Counted from the first letter of the stretch, positions 1-6,109 are shown. The stretch: DNA of 7,284 bases from an uncultured Treponema sp. (GCA_937892225.1 CALAUH010000316.1:1-7284); one strand, 5' to 3'. The notes: generated from the sequence alone by a model not told the origin. Numbers and translations are program-made.

Positions 1-926
1 GCTTCATCACTGCGGATTTCTCTAACAACAGCTGGCGATAAAAGACGAACTACACCATCTTCAATTGCTTCTGAATGATATTTATTATTGATTATAGCTT
101 TTCCCTGTAATACTTTTACTGCTTCATCTACATCAACATCAATTGTAACTTCAAGGGCACCTTCTCTTTCTGCACGATTAATTGCAAGAATACGATGTGG
201 TTTTACCTGATTTAACGGTTCTTTATAATCCCAATACATCTGATATGTAGATTCTTTTTTTGCAGTTTCTTCATCTTTTCCTTCTGGAATAATACCTTTT
301 GTTATGATATCACCAGATTTCATATATAAATTATGTACTGTTTCACGATTTGCAGTTTCCTGGCTGACACGTTCTGCAATAATATCCTGTGCACCGGCAA
401 GAGCATCAGCAGCAGTTTCTACATTCAAAGCAGGATCTTCATTATCAGTTTTAATATATTTTTCTGCTTCTTTTTCAATTGAAGAATCGTTCATTGTAAG
501 CATTGCATCTGCAAGAGGTTCCAATCCTTTTTCTGCAGCAATCATACCGCGAGTCTTCTTCTTTTTCTTGAATGGAGCCCATAAATCTTCAAGTGCAGTT
601 AATGTAGTTGCCGACATTGCAGCATTATAAAGTGAATCAGTAAGTTTTCCCTGATTAAAAATACCCTTTACAATTTCTAAACGTCTTTCTTCAAGATTTT
701 TATATGATTTAAAAAGATGATCAACATTTGTAACTTGAACTTCATCAAGGTTATCTGTTTTCTCTTTTCGATAACGGCTGATAAAAGCTACTGTACAACC
801 TTCATTAAAAAGACTGATTACAGCACTAACCTGTTGAACGCGGATACTTAATTCTTCCGCAATTTTTTTCATGATGTTAACTTCGTTAACATTTAATGAG
901 TCAATTAATTCTTGTGTAAATTCCAT
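1..926 (-). CDS. tex: Tex-family transcription accessory protein (N-terminal part; gene runs off the left edge)
   Basis: The minus strand is open from an ATG at 926 to the window edge, giving 308 complete codons of a protein that is usually 700-780 residues. It matches the Tex N-terminus: a helical HTH-like segment at about residues 17-45, the hallmark FISRYRKE at 48-55 (FIARYRKE in most Tex proteins), LEERR near 79, GKLTD near 93, and LEDLWAPFKKKKKTRG followed by GLEPLA at about 112-138. The YqgF-like nuclease fold, helix-hairpin-helix and S1 RNA-binding domains would lie outside the window. Tex is a cytoplasmic nucleic-acid-binding factor linked to transcription and RNA handling. The start is supported by AGGG seven bases upstream. 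The internal Met19 has no ribosome-binding site and follows directly on a hairpin. The gene lies 22 bases after the symporter gene, with no terminator between, so the two are probably cotranscribed. The family call is secure; the exact cellular role is not. Confidence 0.95.
   Translation of the reverse strand, partial: MEFTQELIDSLNVNEVNIMKKIAEELSIRVQQVSAVISLFNEGCTVAFISRYRKEKTDNLDEVQVTNVDHLFKSYKNLEERRLEIVKGIFNQGKLTDSLYNAAMSATTLTALEDLWAPFKKKKKTRGMIAAEKGLEPLADAMLTMNDSSIEKEAEKYIKTDNEDPALNVETAADALAGAQDIIAERVSQETANRETVHNLYMKSGDIITKGIIPEGKDEETAKKESTYQMYWDYKEPLNQVKPHRILAINRAEREGALEVTIDVDVDEAVKVLQGKAIINNKYHSEAIEDGVVRLLSPAVVREIRSDE
874..892. repeat. Perfect dyad within the start of tex
   Basis: Two 8-base arms (ATGTTAAC and GTTAACAT) flank a 3-base spacer, 34-52 bases inside tex. 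The arms arise from a repeated Val-Asn pair (NVNEVN, residues 12-17). In the mRNA they could form an 8-bp hairpin with a triloop; as DNA they could be an operator-like palindrome. AT-rich DNA produces such dyads by chance, so function is not established. Confidence 0.4.
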
Positions 927-948
927 AGTAATACCCTAAAGATGATTA

Positions 949-2184
949 TTAAATAAAGTTCTGGCTTGAATGATATTCAACCATTTTTGTTTTTGTTGCG
1001 ACTATATAACTTCCGAACATTGCTGTTGCAGTATCAATTAAAGTTGCAAACGAACAAATAATAAAGGCAGCTGGCTTTAAAAGCAAGTAGCTTGATTCAA
1101 ATCCCTGACCATATTTCTGACAAATTACAGTTAAAAGAACAAATGCACCGCCAGAAGGAAGTCCGCCTAATAAGAATGATGCTCCAAAAGCAAGAAGGAA
1201 AATAACAATAATCTGATCAAACTTAATACTTAAACTTGAATAAGAACGCATAATTACAATAAAGCTGATAGCAGAAACTAAAGCAGAACCGCCTCTTGCA
1301 AAAATTGAAAACAACGGATATGTAAAACCAGAAATTCTTCTTCTAATACCAAGACTTTCTTTTCCGTGCAAAGTATTAATACCTAAAGCAAGATTTGCAT
1401 CACCACTGATAAAAGAAAGCATAAAAGGAGCTAAACTTGCATATAAAACTCTGTAAGGATGTGGATCATGACAAACATAACGAATAATTACAGGATAAAT
1501 AACACATGCAATTAAAAGGAAATCTATTAAAAACATAATAGACATTGGTCTGTAAGTACCAGATGATAAAGTTGTTTTATATGTAAATGCCCAGTAACAC
1601 ATAATTGCAACAGACAAAATCGAAAGAATTTCCATAAAGAATGATGCAATATTATAAAAAAGTTCAGATAAAGAATTTGCTAAAGCTGTAATTGGTTTAA
1701 AAGTATTAGTTTCTGGTAACGATGCACTTGCCCATCCAACAAAAAAAGCAAAAAGAAAAGTTGAACCAATAAAAATACCTTGATTCAAAGCTTCAAAAGC
1801 TGAATTTGGAAATAAAGAAAAAACAAGATTTTTAATATCAATTTTTACTACATCTACCGTATTATCACCAATAATAGGAATACGAGGTAATTTAAACAAC
1901 AAAATTGAAACAATTCCAATAATTGTAAGCAATAAAGAAGAAATTACAATGATAGAAAAAGTCCATAAAGCAGTTTTTCCAATCATCTTAGAAGTACGAA
2001 GCTTATTTACTGCTACAACGCCTGTTGCAAAAACAAGTGGAACAATAATATAACGTCCAACTCTAATAAACAATTCTGTCAAAAAAGAAAGAATTTCACC
2101 TGCTTTAATACTTGTTGCAGGTAAAATCATTGCCAGTAAAAGACCAAGTGCAATACCTATTAAATATTTAATCCAAATTTTCAT
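949..2184 (-). CDS. Divergent dicarboxylate/amino acid:cation symporter (SDF/DAACS family)
   Basis: This 411-residue inner-membrane protein is close to the family's usual 400-450. It opens with a hydrophobic helix (KIWIKYLIGIALGLLLAMI) and then FIRVGRYIIVPLVFATGVVAV at about 39-59, the family's 'L(K)M(I)I.PLVF' region. The second half keeps the re-entrant-loop layout: an HP1-like SGDANLALG at 260-268, the TM7-like FARGGSALV at 295-303 and the HP2-like GGLPSGGAFVLLTVI at 340-354. Known members move glutamate, aspartate or C4-dicarboxylates with Na+ or H+. Here the NMDGTA motif reads ARGGSA, and the last helix (LIDTATAMFGSYIVATK, 382-398) keeps one Asp but lacks the Arg and Asn that bind substrate in GltPh-type transporters, so substrate cannot be assigned. 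It is the first gene of the unit with tex. There is no Shine-Dalgarno sequence, and a TATAAT ends six bases before the ATG, suggesting a leaderless message. The fold family is confident; glutamate or dicarboxylate transport is doubtful. Confidence 0.85.
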   Translation of the reverse strand: MKIWIKYLIGIALGLLLAMILPATSIKAGEILSFLTELFIRVGRYIIVPLVFATGVVAVNKLRTSKMIGKTALWTFSIIVISSLLLTIIGIVSILLFKLPRIPIIGDNTVDVVKIDIKNLVFSLFPNSAFEALNQGIFIGSTFLFAFFVGWASASLPETNTFKPITALANSLSELFYNIASFFMEILSILSVAIMCYWAFTYKTTLSSGTYRPMSIMFLIDFLLIACVIYPVIIRYVCHDPHPYRVLYASLAPFMLSFISGDANLALGINTLHGKESLGIRRRISGFTYPLFSIFARGGSALVSAISFIVIMRSYSSLSIKFDQIIVIFLLAFGASFLLGGLPSGGAFVLLTVICQKYGQGFESSYLLLKPAAFIICSFATLIDTATAMFGSYIVATKTKMVEYHSSQNFI

Positions 2185-2190
2185 AATTAA

Positions 2191-2219
2191 ATTATATCAT
2201 ATACCAAATTACAATTCTA
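2191..2219 (-). promoter_or_regulatory. Sigma-70-type promoter for the symporter-tex unit
   Basis: On the minus strand a perfect -10 TATAAT occupies 2196-2191. With a 17-base spacer the -35 is TAGAAT at 2219-2214, only 3 of 6 to consensus. The expected +1 is base 2184, the A of the symporter ATG. The -10 is strong, the -35 weak; the 6-base gap to the start codon leaves no room for a Shine-Dalgarno sequence. Confidence 0.6.
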
Positions 2220-2235
2220 CTAGATAGCAATTCTA
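2212..2235. repeat. Direct repeat CAATTCTA x2 between divergent promoters
   Basis: CAATTCTA occurs at 2212-2219 and again at 2228-2235, a 16-base period. The first copy covers the minus-strand -35 box and the second lies in the spacer of the plus-strand promoter. A regulator bound here could touch both divergent promoters. The repeat is short and AT-rich, so this is only a candidate operator. Confidence 0.35.
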
Positions 2236-2249
2236 TAGTGTGTTATACT
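2221..2249 (+). promoter_or_regulatory. Extended -10 promoter for the 2256-4461 gene run
   Basis: The elements are -35 TAGATA (2221-2226, 4 of 6), a 17-base spacer, and an extended -10 TGT-TATACT (2241-2249). The expected +1 is 2256, the A of the ATG of the next gene. The -10 lies inside the optional upstream in-frame extension to GTG 2238, so a transcript from this promoter cannot encode that extension. Confidence 0.6.
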
Positions 2250-2255
2250 GTACCT

Positions 2256-2987
2256 ATGAGTGATATTTTAATAGCAGGTAAAGAATTACCAGAAAGTCTC
2301 GAACTGGCAGTAAGTTTTACAAAACAAAATAAAAATGTGTTCACATCAATAAGAACTGATGGTGAACTTTCAACTCTAGAAGCTTCAGATATGATTGATG
2401 CATGTCTCTGGAATAAAGCATCTGCAATTTCAGCACGTTCTTTCTTAATCCAGGGTGAATCAAAATTAAAAGAACTAACAGATTATCTTTTTTATTTTGA
2501 CGCATTATATTTTGCAAGCAAATTTGAATATGATAAAACAGAAAATATTACTTTAGCATCCGATACAATGATTAATAGCTTTCAGTTTTTAGCAAATGAA
2601 TTATTGTTCCGTCTTGAACAAAGAAAAGACCCTGTTACAGTAACATTTTTATTAAAAACATATCCTTCTAAATTTGATTTAGTACATAACAGCACAAAAA
2701 CATTGAACACATTACCTGCAAGTAATATCGTAAGTTCAGCACAGGAAGCATTTATTGCTCTGGCACAAAACTTTGCAACTCTCGTACAGGAAAAACAATA
2801 TCTTTCCGTTGCTTTAGCAAAATGCGATTCTTCCAATGAATATTATGATAACGAAGAATTAATAGCACAATGGGTTGCCGGAAATATTGAAACCTTAAAA
2901 AAATCAAAATCAAGACAAAATGCAAAACAGGCTTCTACATGGATTAAAGTCGGTTCAAAAGTTTCAGGATTTTCTTTATTCAAATAA
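2256..2987 (+). CDS. Protein of unknown function, faintly SDR/Rossmann-like
   Basis: I do not recognise this 243-residue protein. It has no signal peptide or clear membrane helix and looks cytoplasmic. The opening MSDILIAGKELPESLELAVSF resembles beta1-alphaA of a short-chain dehydrogenase. A helix near 160-180 (SSAQEAFIALAQNFATLVQE) followed by a strand (YLSVALAKC, 182-190) sits where SDRs have the helix after the catalytic Tyr-Lys and the next strand. However, the glycine-rich nucleotide motif is absent (AGKELPES replaces TGxxxGxG) and no YxxxK active site is visible, so it would be a non-catalytic or very divergent relative if related at all. The C-terminus is basic (KKSKSRQNAKQ, 215-225). 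The ATG at 2256 is preferred over GTG 2238 because the -10 box lies within the extension. No Shine-Dalgarno sequence precedes it. It is followed after 16 bases by the MgtC-like gene and is probably cotranscribed with it. Confidence 0.8.
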   Translation: MSDILIAGKELPESLELAVSFTKQNKNVFTSIRTDGELSTLEASDMIDACLWNKASAISARSFLIQGESKLKELTDYLFYFDALYFASKFEYDKTENITLASDTMINSFQFLANELLFRLEQRKDPVTVTFLLKTYPSKFDLVHNSTKTLNTLPASNIVSSAQEAFIALAQNFATLVQEKQYLSVALAKCDSSNEYYDNEELIAQWVAGNIETLKKSKSRQNAKQASTWIKVGSKVSGFSLFK

Positions 2988-3003
2988 AACATAAGGAAAG
3001 CAG

Positions 3004-3687
3004 ATGATAGAATTTATATCACAGAATGTAAATTTTGATTATTTTCTTCGATTACTAGCAAGTTTATTTTGCGGATTATGTTTTGGTATAGAAAGAAAAA
3101 TTCGTCAAAATACAGTCGGAATGCGAACATTAATTCTTATCTGTATGTCCAGCTGCCTTTTAAGTATACTTTCTGTATACATGGCAGAAGTTTTTAATGT
3201 TACCGGAGATCCAACCAGAATTGCAGCCGGAATTATTACAGGAATCGGTTTCTTAGGTGCAGGTGCAATCTTCCACCAGGGATTAAATATACGCGGATTA
3301 ACAACTGCCGCAATCATTTTTACAGATTCTGCACTTGGAATTTCATGCGGAGCCGGATTATATATACCTTCTGCGTTAGTTTTAGTAATAAGTATTATAA
3401 CATTAGTTTTAATCTCTAAAGCTGAAAAAAGATTTTTCCCTGCAGAAAAACGAAAAAATCTTGAAATAACAATCAAAACAAAAAACTTTGATGAAAATAA
3501 AATAAAAGAAACTGTTACAAGCTGTGGAATTATTATTCACGATGTTGATATAAAATATTCTTATGAAGAAAAGAGAGTAAAATTAATTTATTCCGTACAC
3601 TCACCAGATTCTTTAAACTCAAACGAACTGATTTCTAAACTTATTAAAATTGACGGCATTACTAATTTAGAATTAACAAATTCTTAA
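3004..3687 (+). CDS. MgtC/SapB family membrane protein
   Basis: This 227-residue protein has about five hydrophobic segments in residues 10-140 and a soluble C-terminal domain at about 152-225 (beta-alpha-beta pattern, ACT-like as in many MgtC proteins). The family signatures are in order: GLCFGIERK at 24-32, VGMRT at 38-42, DPTRIAAGIITGIGFLGAG at 69-87 and IRGLTTAA at 96-103. MgtC proteins are inner-membrane factors tied to growth at low Mg2+, acid or intracellular stress, and in some species they modulate the F-ATPase or other partners; they are not proven Mg2+ transporters. The gene name mgtC is avoided because the family has several branches. A good Shine-Dalgarno sequence, AAGGAAAG (2993-3000), stands four bases before the ATG. 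It lies 16 bases after the 2256 gene and 36 before the LuxR-type membrane protein gene. No leader long enough for a Mg2+ riboswitch is present directly upstream. Confidence 0.92.
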   Translation: MIEFISQNVNFDYFLRLLASLFCGLCFGIERKIRQNTVGMRTLILICMSSCLLSILSVYMAEVFNVTGDPTRIAAGIITGIGFLGAGAIFHQGLNIRGLTTAAIIFTDSALGISCGAGLYIPSALVLVISIITLVLISKAEKRFFPAEKRKNLEITIKTKNFDENKIKETVTSCGIIIHDVDIKYSYEEKRVKLIYSVHSPDSLNSNELISKLIKIDGITNLELTNS

Positions 3688-3724
3688 TTACTATAGAAAA
3701 AAAATTCATTTTTATATATAGTAA
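3688..3724. repeat. Inverted repeat ending on the start codon of the LuxR-type gene
   Basis: TTACTATA (3688-3695, immediately after the MgtC-like stop codon) and TATAGTAA (3717-3724) are perfect 8-base arms 21 bases apart. Inner A-run/T-run bases add about six A-T pairs with two mismatches and a loop of about five bases, so RNA could fold across the whole gap. The right arm includes the A of the ATG. It could be an operator dyad, a start-codon-masking hairpin, or chance in AT-rich DNA. Confidence 0.45.
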
Positions 3725-4461
3725 TGTTTATGATTAAAATGTCCAGACAAAATGTTTTAATAAGAATTATTATTTGTATTTTATTAATTGCCTTAGTATA
3801 TTTTACTATTTATTCATGCAAAACAAATAGTATACCTTTTATAATTATCAATTCGATAAGTATAGTTATATTAGTTATCTTCTTTTTTAATCCTACATAT
3901 TTATACTATTTATCTTTTCTCGGCTTTTTATACAATTTTGCAATTAATTTTTATTTTCCAGAAGAACATTGTTCTATAATCTTTTTTACAATTGGAACAA
4001 TGTCTTTAGCAATTTTAGGAATTTATCATTATCACAAGAAAATTAAAATTGCAATTACAACAATAATTTATTTTTTATCAATCCTAACCGAAATACGTTT
4101 TGGAAAAGAAATTTTCCTAGAAGCTCTCTATAAAAAATTTCTTTATACTCTTGCATTTTTAATCGTTTCAATTCTCTGCTATATTTATACAACTCAGATT
4201 ATAAATACACGCGAAAAGAAAATACTTTCGCTTGATTCTTTAAACCTATCAGATGCAGAACTTATAGTTTTTTATTTAATAACAAAAAATTATAAATTTG
4301 AAACAATCGCAACTTATATGAGATATTCATTATCAAGTGTAAAACGCATTGCAAAAAAACTTTATACAATTCTGGATGTTCCAGATTTAATCTGTTTTAA
4401 TGCAAAAATCGGAAGATACGAAATTATCTATCCAAAAAACTTCAAAATTCCAAAACCATAA
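3724..4461 (+). CDS. Six-helix membrane protein with C-terminal LuxR-type DNA-binding domain
   Basis: This 245-residue protein has two parts. Residues 11-157 hold about six hydrophobic helices (about 11-30, 37-55, 58-77, 84-101, 109-123, 138-157) with short loops and no recognised sensor fold. After a short basic linker (NTREKKILSL) residues 173-223 fit the LuxR/GerE helix-turn-helix: LNLSDAELIVFYLITKNY, then FETIATYMRYSLSSVKRIAKKLYTILDVPDL, equivalent to 'LT.RE..vl.l...G.....IA..l.iS..TVk.h...i..KLgv.dr'. The recognition helix is about 202-214. It is probably a membrane-tethered one-component transcription regulator; the signal and targets are unknown. Sequence after the HTH (CFNAKIGRYEIIYPKNF) is a short tail. 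Three Mets (codons 1, 3 and 6) could start it and none has a Shine-Dalgarno sequence; a TATATA at 3713-3718 ends five bases before the first. It is extremely AT-rich, and its neighbour and likely operon mate is the MgtC-like gene. Confidence 0.8.
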   Translation: MFMIKMSRQNVLIRIIICILLIALVYFTIYSCKTNSIPFIIINSISIVILVIFFFNPTYLYYLSFLGFLYNFAINFYFPEEHCSIIFFTIGTMSLAILGIYHYHKKIKIAITTIIYFLSILTEIRFGKEIFLEALYKKFLYTLAFLIVSILCYIYTTQIINTREKKILSLDSLNLSDAELIVFYLITKNYKFETIATYMRYSLSSVKRIAKKLYTILDVPDLICFNAKIGRYEIIYPKNFKIPKP

Positions 4462-4494
4462 TCTTACAATTTAAGTTTTACACAATATTTCCAT

Positions 4495-4538
4495 AAAAAA
4501 ATCAGCAGAAATAAACTTTAATATTTACTCCTGCTGAT
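4495..4538 (-). terminator. Rho-independent terminator of the lipoprotein gene
   Basis: Arms ATCAGCAG (4501-4508) and CTGCTGAT (4531-4538) pair perfectly, and the stem continues inward with two A-C mismatches to 15 positions around an 8-base loop. On the minus strand the stem is followed directly by a T-run (A-run 4495-4501 on the plus strand), the standard intrinsic terminator form, about 30 bases past the lipoprotein stop. For plus-strand transcripts the T-run (4551-4556) is about 12 bases away, so termination of the 2256-4461 unit here would be weaker. Confidence 0.8.
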
Positions 4539-4568
4539 CAATATATAAACTTTTTTAAATACTGTTTC

Positions 4569-5888
4569 TTACGGTTTTATACAATACAATGTTCCAAAAC
4601 CGTCATTTTTATGAAAATCAAAAAACAGGACATTTCCGTTATGAATGCCGTTTCTTTCATCTCCATACGTAAACTTCGTCTTGTCTACTCCGAGAAGTTT
4701 TCCGCTTTTTGCATCAAATACATATAAACCTCTGTGATATGTCGTTACGAATACTTTTCCGTTTGCTACAATCGGTCTTGATCCTAAAGAACCGTCTGTT
4801 GCATAACTCCATAAATATTTTCCAGTCTTTGCATCTATACAAAGGATATTATTCCGTAACTTTTCAGGATACCATGATGTATTACATGTATCTTCTGTCG
4901 TGTAATAAAACCTTCCGTCGCTGTAGAATACTCCTGCGTCATGGTCTCCTCCAAGCCTGTGTTCTTTCTGAAGGTCTTCGTCTGTCTGGAATCTTTCCCA
5001 GATTACCTCTCCTGTTTTCGCATCATAACAGCCTATCTGTTGGTCTAAACAATAAAGTCTGTCTTTTAAACCGTTTTTTTCATCATTAACATAATATAAT
5101 GGGTTTAAATTCATTCCCTGTATCTTGTCTGTTACAGTTTCCCATTCAACTTCTCTTGTTTCCATATTCAGGGCATAAATATGTGCAGGCTTTAACTTAG
5201 TCCCAAAACTTGTATTTGATTTTATATAAATCATTTCTTCTGGATTTTCATTCTCTGCTGGAAATGAATAATAAATGTCTTCAAAAACAAGTTCAGGTTC
5301 AACTATCTGTTGTTCCAAAGAATCTTTTTCAAAATCTATCTTTGTTATATCTAATTTATATATTCCATCTTCACAAGTTTCATATGTTGCATTATTTATC
5401 CAGTAAATATATTCATCATTATATGAATCAAATTGTTTCGCATAAGGATAAATATCTGCTATTTCTTCCCAGTTTTCTGAATCAGTAAGCTTTATTGTTG
5501 CAAGTTTTTCTCCGGTTGCTTCTGAAAAACAGTGTATTTTATTATAAATAGATTTATTATCATTATATATACTGCAGATAAATATATAATTCCCACATTT
5601 TATCGGATATGTATCTATACTGTATAATCCTTCCTCTGTTGTCCATACAACTGTTCCGGTTTCTAAATCTATTTTAGATATTTTTCCTCCTTTTTCACCA
5701 CTTTCAAAAGTATAAAAATATCTGTTATATTGTTTTCCAGGAAGTGATGGATATCTTACATTTGTTTCCAGCTTCCATACTACTTCTGGTATATATTCTG
5801 GTAACTCTTCTTCTTTTTCTGGACTTACAAATAAATCACATGAAGAAAACAATATTAATGTTGTTATCAGTAATATTATTTTCCTCAT
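4569..5888 (-). CDS. Lipoprotein with PQQ-like beta-propeller repeats
   Basis: This 439-residue protein starts MRKIILLITTLILFSSC: Lys/Arg, a hydrophobic core, and Cys17 in a relaxed spirochaete-style lipobox (LFSSC), so it should be exported and lipid-anchored. An acidic tether (PEKEEELPEYIPE) follows. The rest is PQQ-type propeller blades with the '(Y/C)xxDxxTGxxxW' signature at about 70-82, 118-130, 236-249, 285-297, 348-360 and 387-400, with weaker strands at 175-189 and 433-439, i.e. about seven or eight blades. The fold is shared by BamB and by quinoprotein dehydrogenases. No catalytic or quinone-binding set is evident, so a binding or scaffold role is more likely than an enzyme. An in-frame ATG at 5912 exists, but ATG 5888 has AGAGGAGAG upstream and gives a clean signal peptide. 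It stands alone, with its own promoter and terminator. Its 3' half is clearly richer in GC than its 5' half. Substrate or partner is unknown. Confidence 0.85.
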   Translation of the reverse strand: MRKIILLITTLILFSSCDLFVSPEKEEELPEYIPEVVWKLETNVRYPSLPGKQYNRYFYTFESGEKGGKISKIDLETGTVVWTTEEGLYSIDTYPIKCGNYIFICSIYNDNKSIYNKIHCFSEATGEKLATIKLTDSENWEEIADIYPYAKQFDSYNDEYIYWINNATYETCEDGIYKLDITKIDFEKDSLEQQIVEPELVFEDIYYSFPAENENPEEMIYIKSNTSFGTKLKPAHIYALNMETREVEWETVTDKIQGMNLNPLYYVNDEKNGLKDRLYCLDQQIGCYDAKTGEVIWERFQTDEDLQKEHRLGGDHDAGVFYSDGRFYYTTEDTCNTSWYPEKLRNNILCIDAKTGKYLWSYATDGSLGSRPIVANGKVFVTTYHRGLYVFDAKSGKLLGVDKTKFTYGDERNGIHNGNVLFFDFHKNDGFGTLYCIKP

Positions 5889-5897
5889 GTGATTAAT

Positions 5898-5906
5898 CTC
5901 TCCTCT
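5898..5906 (-). promoter_or_regulatory. Ribosome-binding site that selects the lipoprotein start
   Basis: Minus-strand AGAGGAGAG lies 9 bases upstream of ATG 5888, with its AGGAG core 11 bases away. The alternative in-frame ATG at 5912 has only AT-rich sequence upstream. This, together with the signal peptide beginning at 5888, decides the start. Confidence 0.75.
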
Positions 5907-6017
5907 GTCCATAAAGAATAAATATCAATTTTTACAAATAATAATATTTGCTTTATGGCATTTTAATAAAATTTTTAACAAAACTTTTTTCTATCACTTT
6001 TTTTAATTGATACTCAC

Positions 6018-6046
6018 TTTATAATTTGATTTTTCCCTAAAGTCAA
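6018..6046 (-). promoter_or_regulatory. Sigma-70-type promoter for the lipoprotein gene
   Basis: On the minus strand, TTGACT (6046-6041, 5 of 6) is followed after 17 bases by TATAAA (6023-6018, 5 of 6). The expected +1 is near 6011, giving a 5' untranslated leader of about 123 bases before ATG 5888. It is the best-matching promoter in the window on both boxes together. Confidence 0.65.
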
Positions 6047-6070
6047 TTTAAAATCCGAAAATAGTACCAA

Positions 6071-6109
6071 AGTGTCATCTTAATTTCCAGTTTTGACACT
6101 GAAGTATCA
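6071..6109. repeat. AGTGTCA dyad with a third half-site
   Basis: AGTGTCA (6071-6077) and its reverse complement TGACACT (6094-6100) are separated by 16 bases; a near copy in the first orientation, AGTATCA, follows at 6103-6109. The group lies about 25-60 bases upstream of the lipoprotein -35 box and about 80-120 bases upstream of the rsmI -35. Position suits an activator or operator for the divergent genes, but the regulator is unknown. Confidence 0.4.

Noticed and set aside
304..630. Open frame of 108 codons on the plus strand
   Set aside because: It lies wholly opposite tex, which has strong family motifs on the minus strand; there is no ribosome-binding site and the composition is low-complexity.
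2238..2255. GTG start giving a six-residue N-terminal extension of the 2256 gene
   Set aside because: The extended -10 box lies within it, so the predicted transcript begins after it, and no ribosome-binding site is present.
2582..2836. Minus-strand open frame opposite the 2256 gene
   Set aside because: It is an antisense shadow with no family resemblance and no start signal.
2988..3003. Mg2+ riboswitch upstream of the MgtC-like gene
   Set aside because: The gap is only 16 bases, all accounted for by a ribosome-binding site; there is no room for a structured leader.
3105..3476. Minus-strand open frame opposite the MgtC-like gene
   Set aside because: It is an antisense shadow of a gene with clear MgtC/SapB signatures.
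4709..5488. Two plus-strand open frames (4709-5089 and 5210-5488)
   Set aside because: Both are antisense to the lipoprotein gene. Their leucine- and histidine-rich translations are typical of shadow frames.
5889..5912. ATG 5912 as the lipoprotein start
   Set aside because: It has no Shine-Dalgarno sequence and would place charged residues before the signal peptide; ATG 5888 has AGAGGAGAG upstream.
6020..6025. Perfect TATAAT on the plus strand
   Set aside because: No acceptable -35 lies 17 bases upstream. It overlaps the minus-strand -10, and such hexamers are common in AT-rich gaps.
6093..6098. Perfect TTGACA on the plus strand, a possible extra promoter or small RNA start
   Set aside because: No -10-like hexamer lies 16-18 bases downstream (the sequence there is TTCTTA-like); it is better explained as part of the AGTGTCA dyad.
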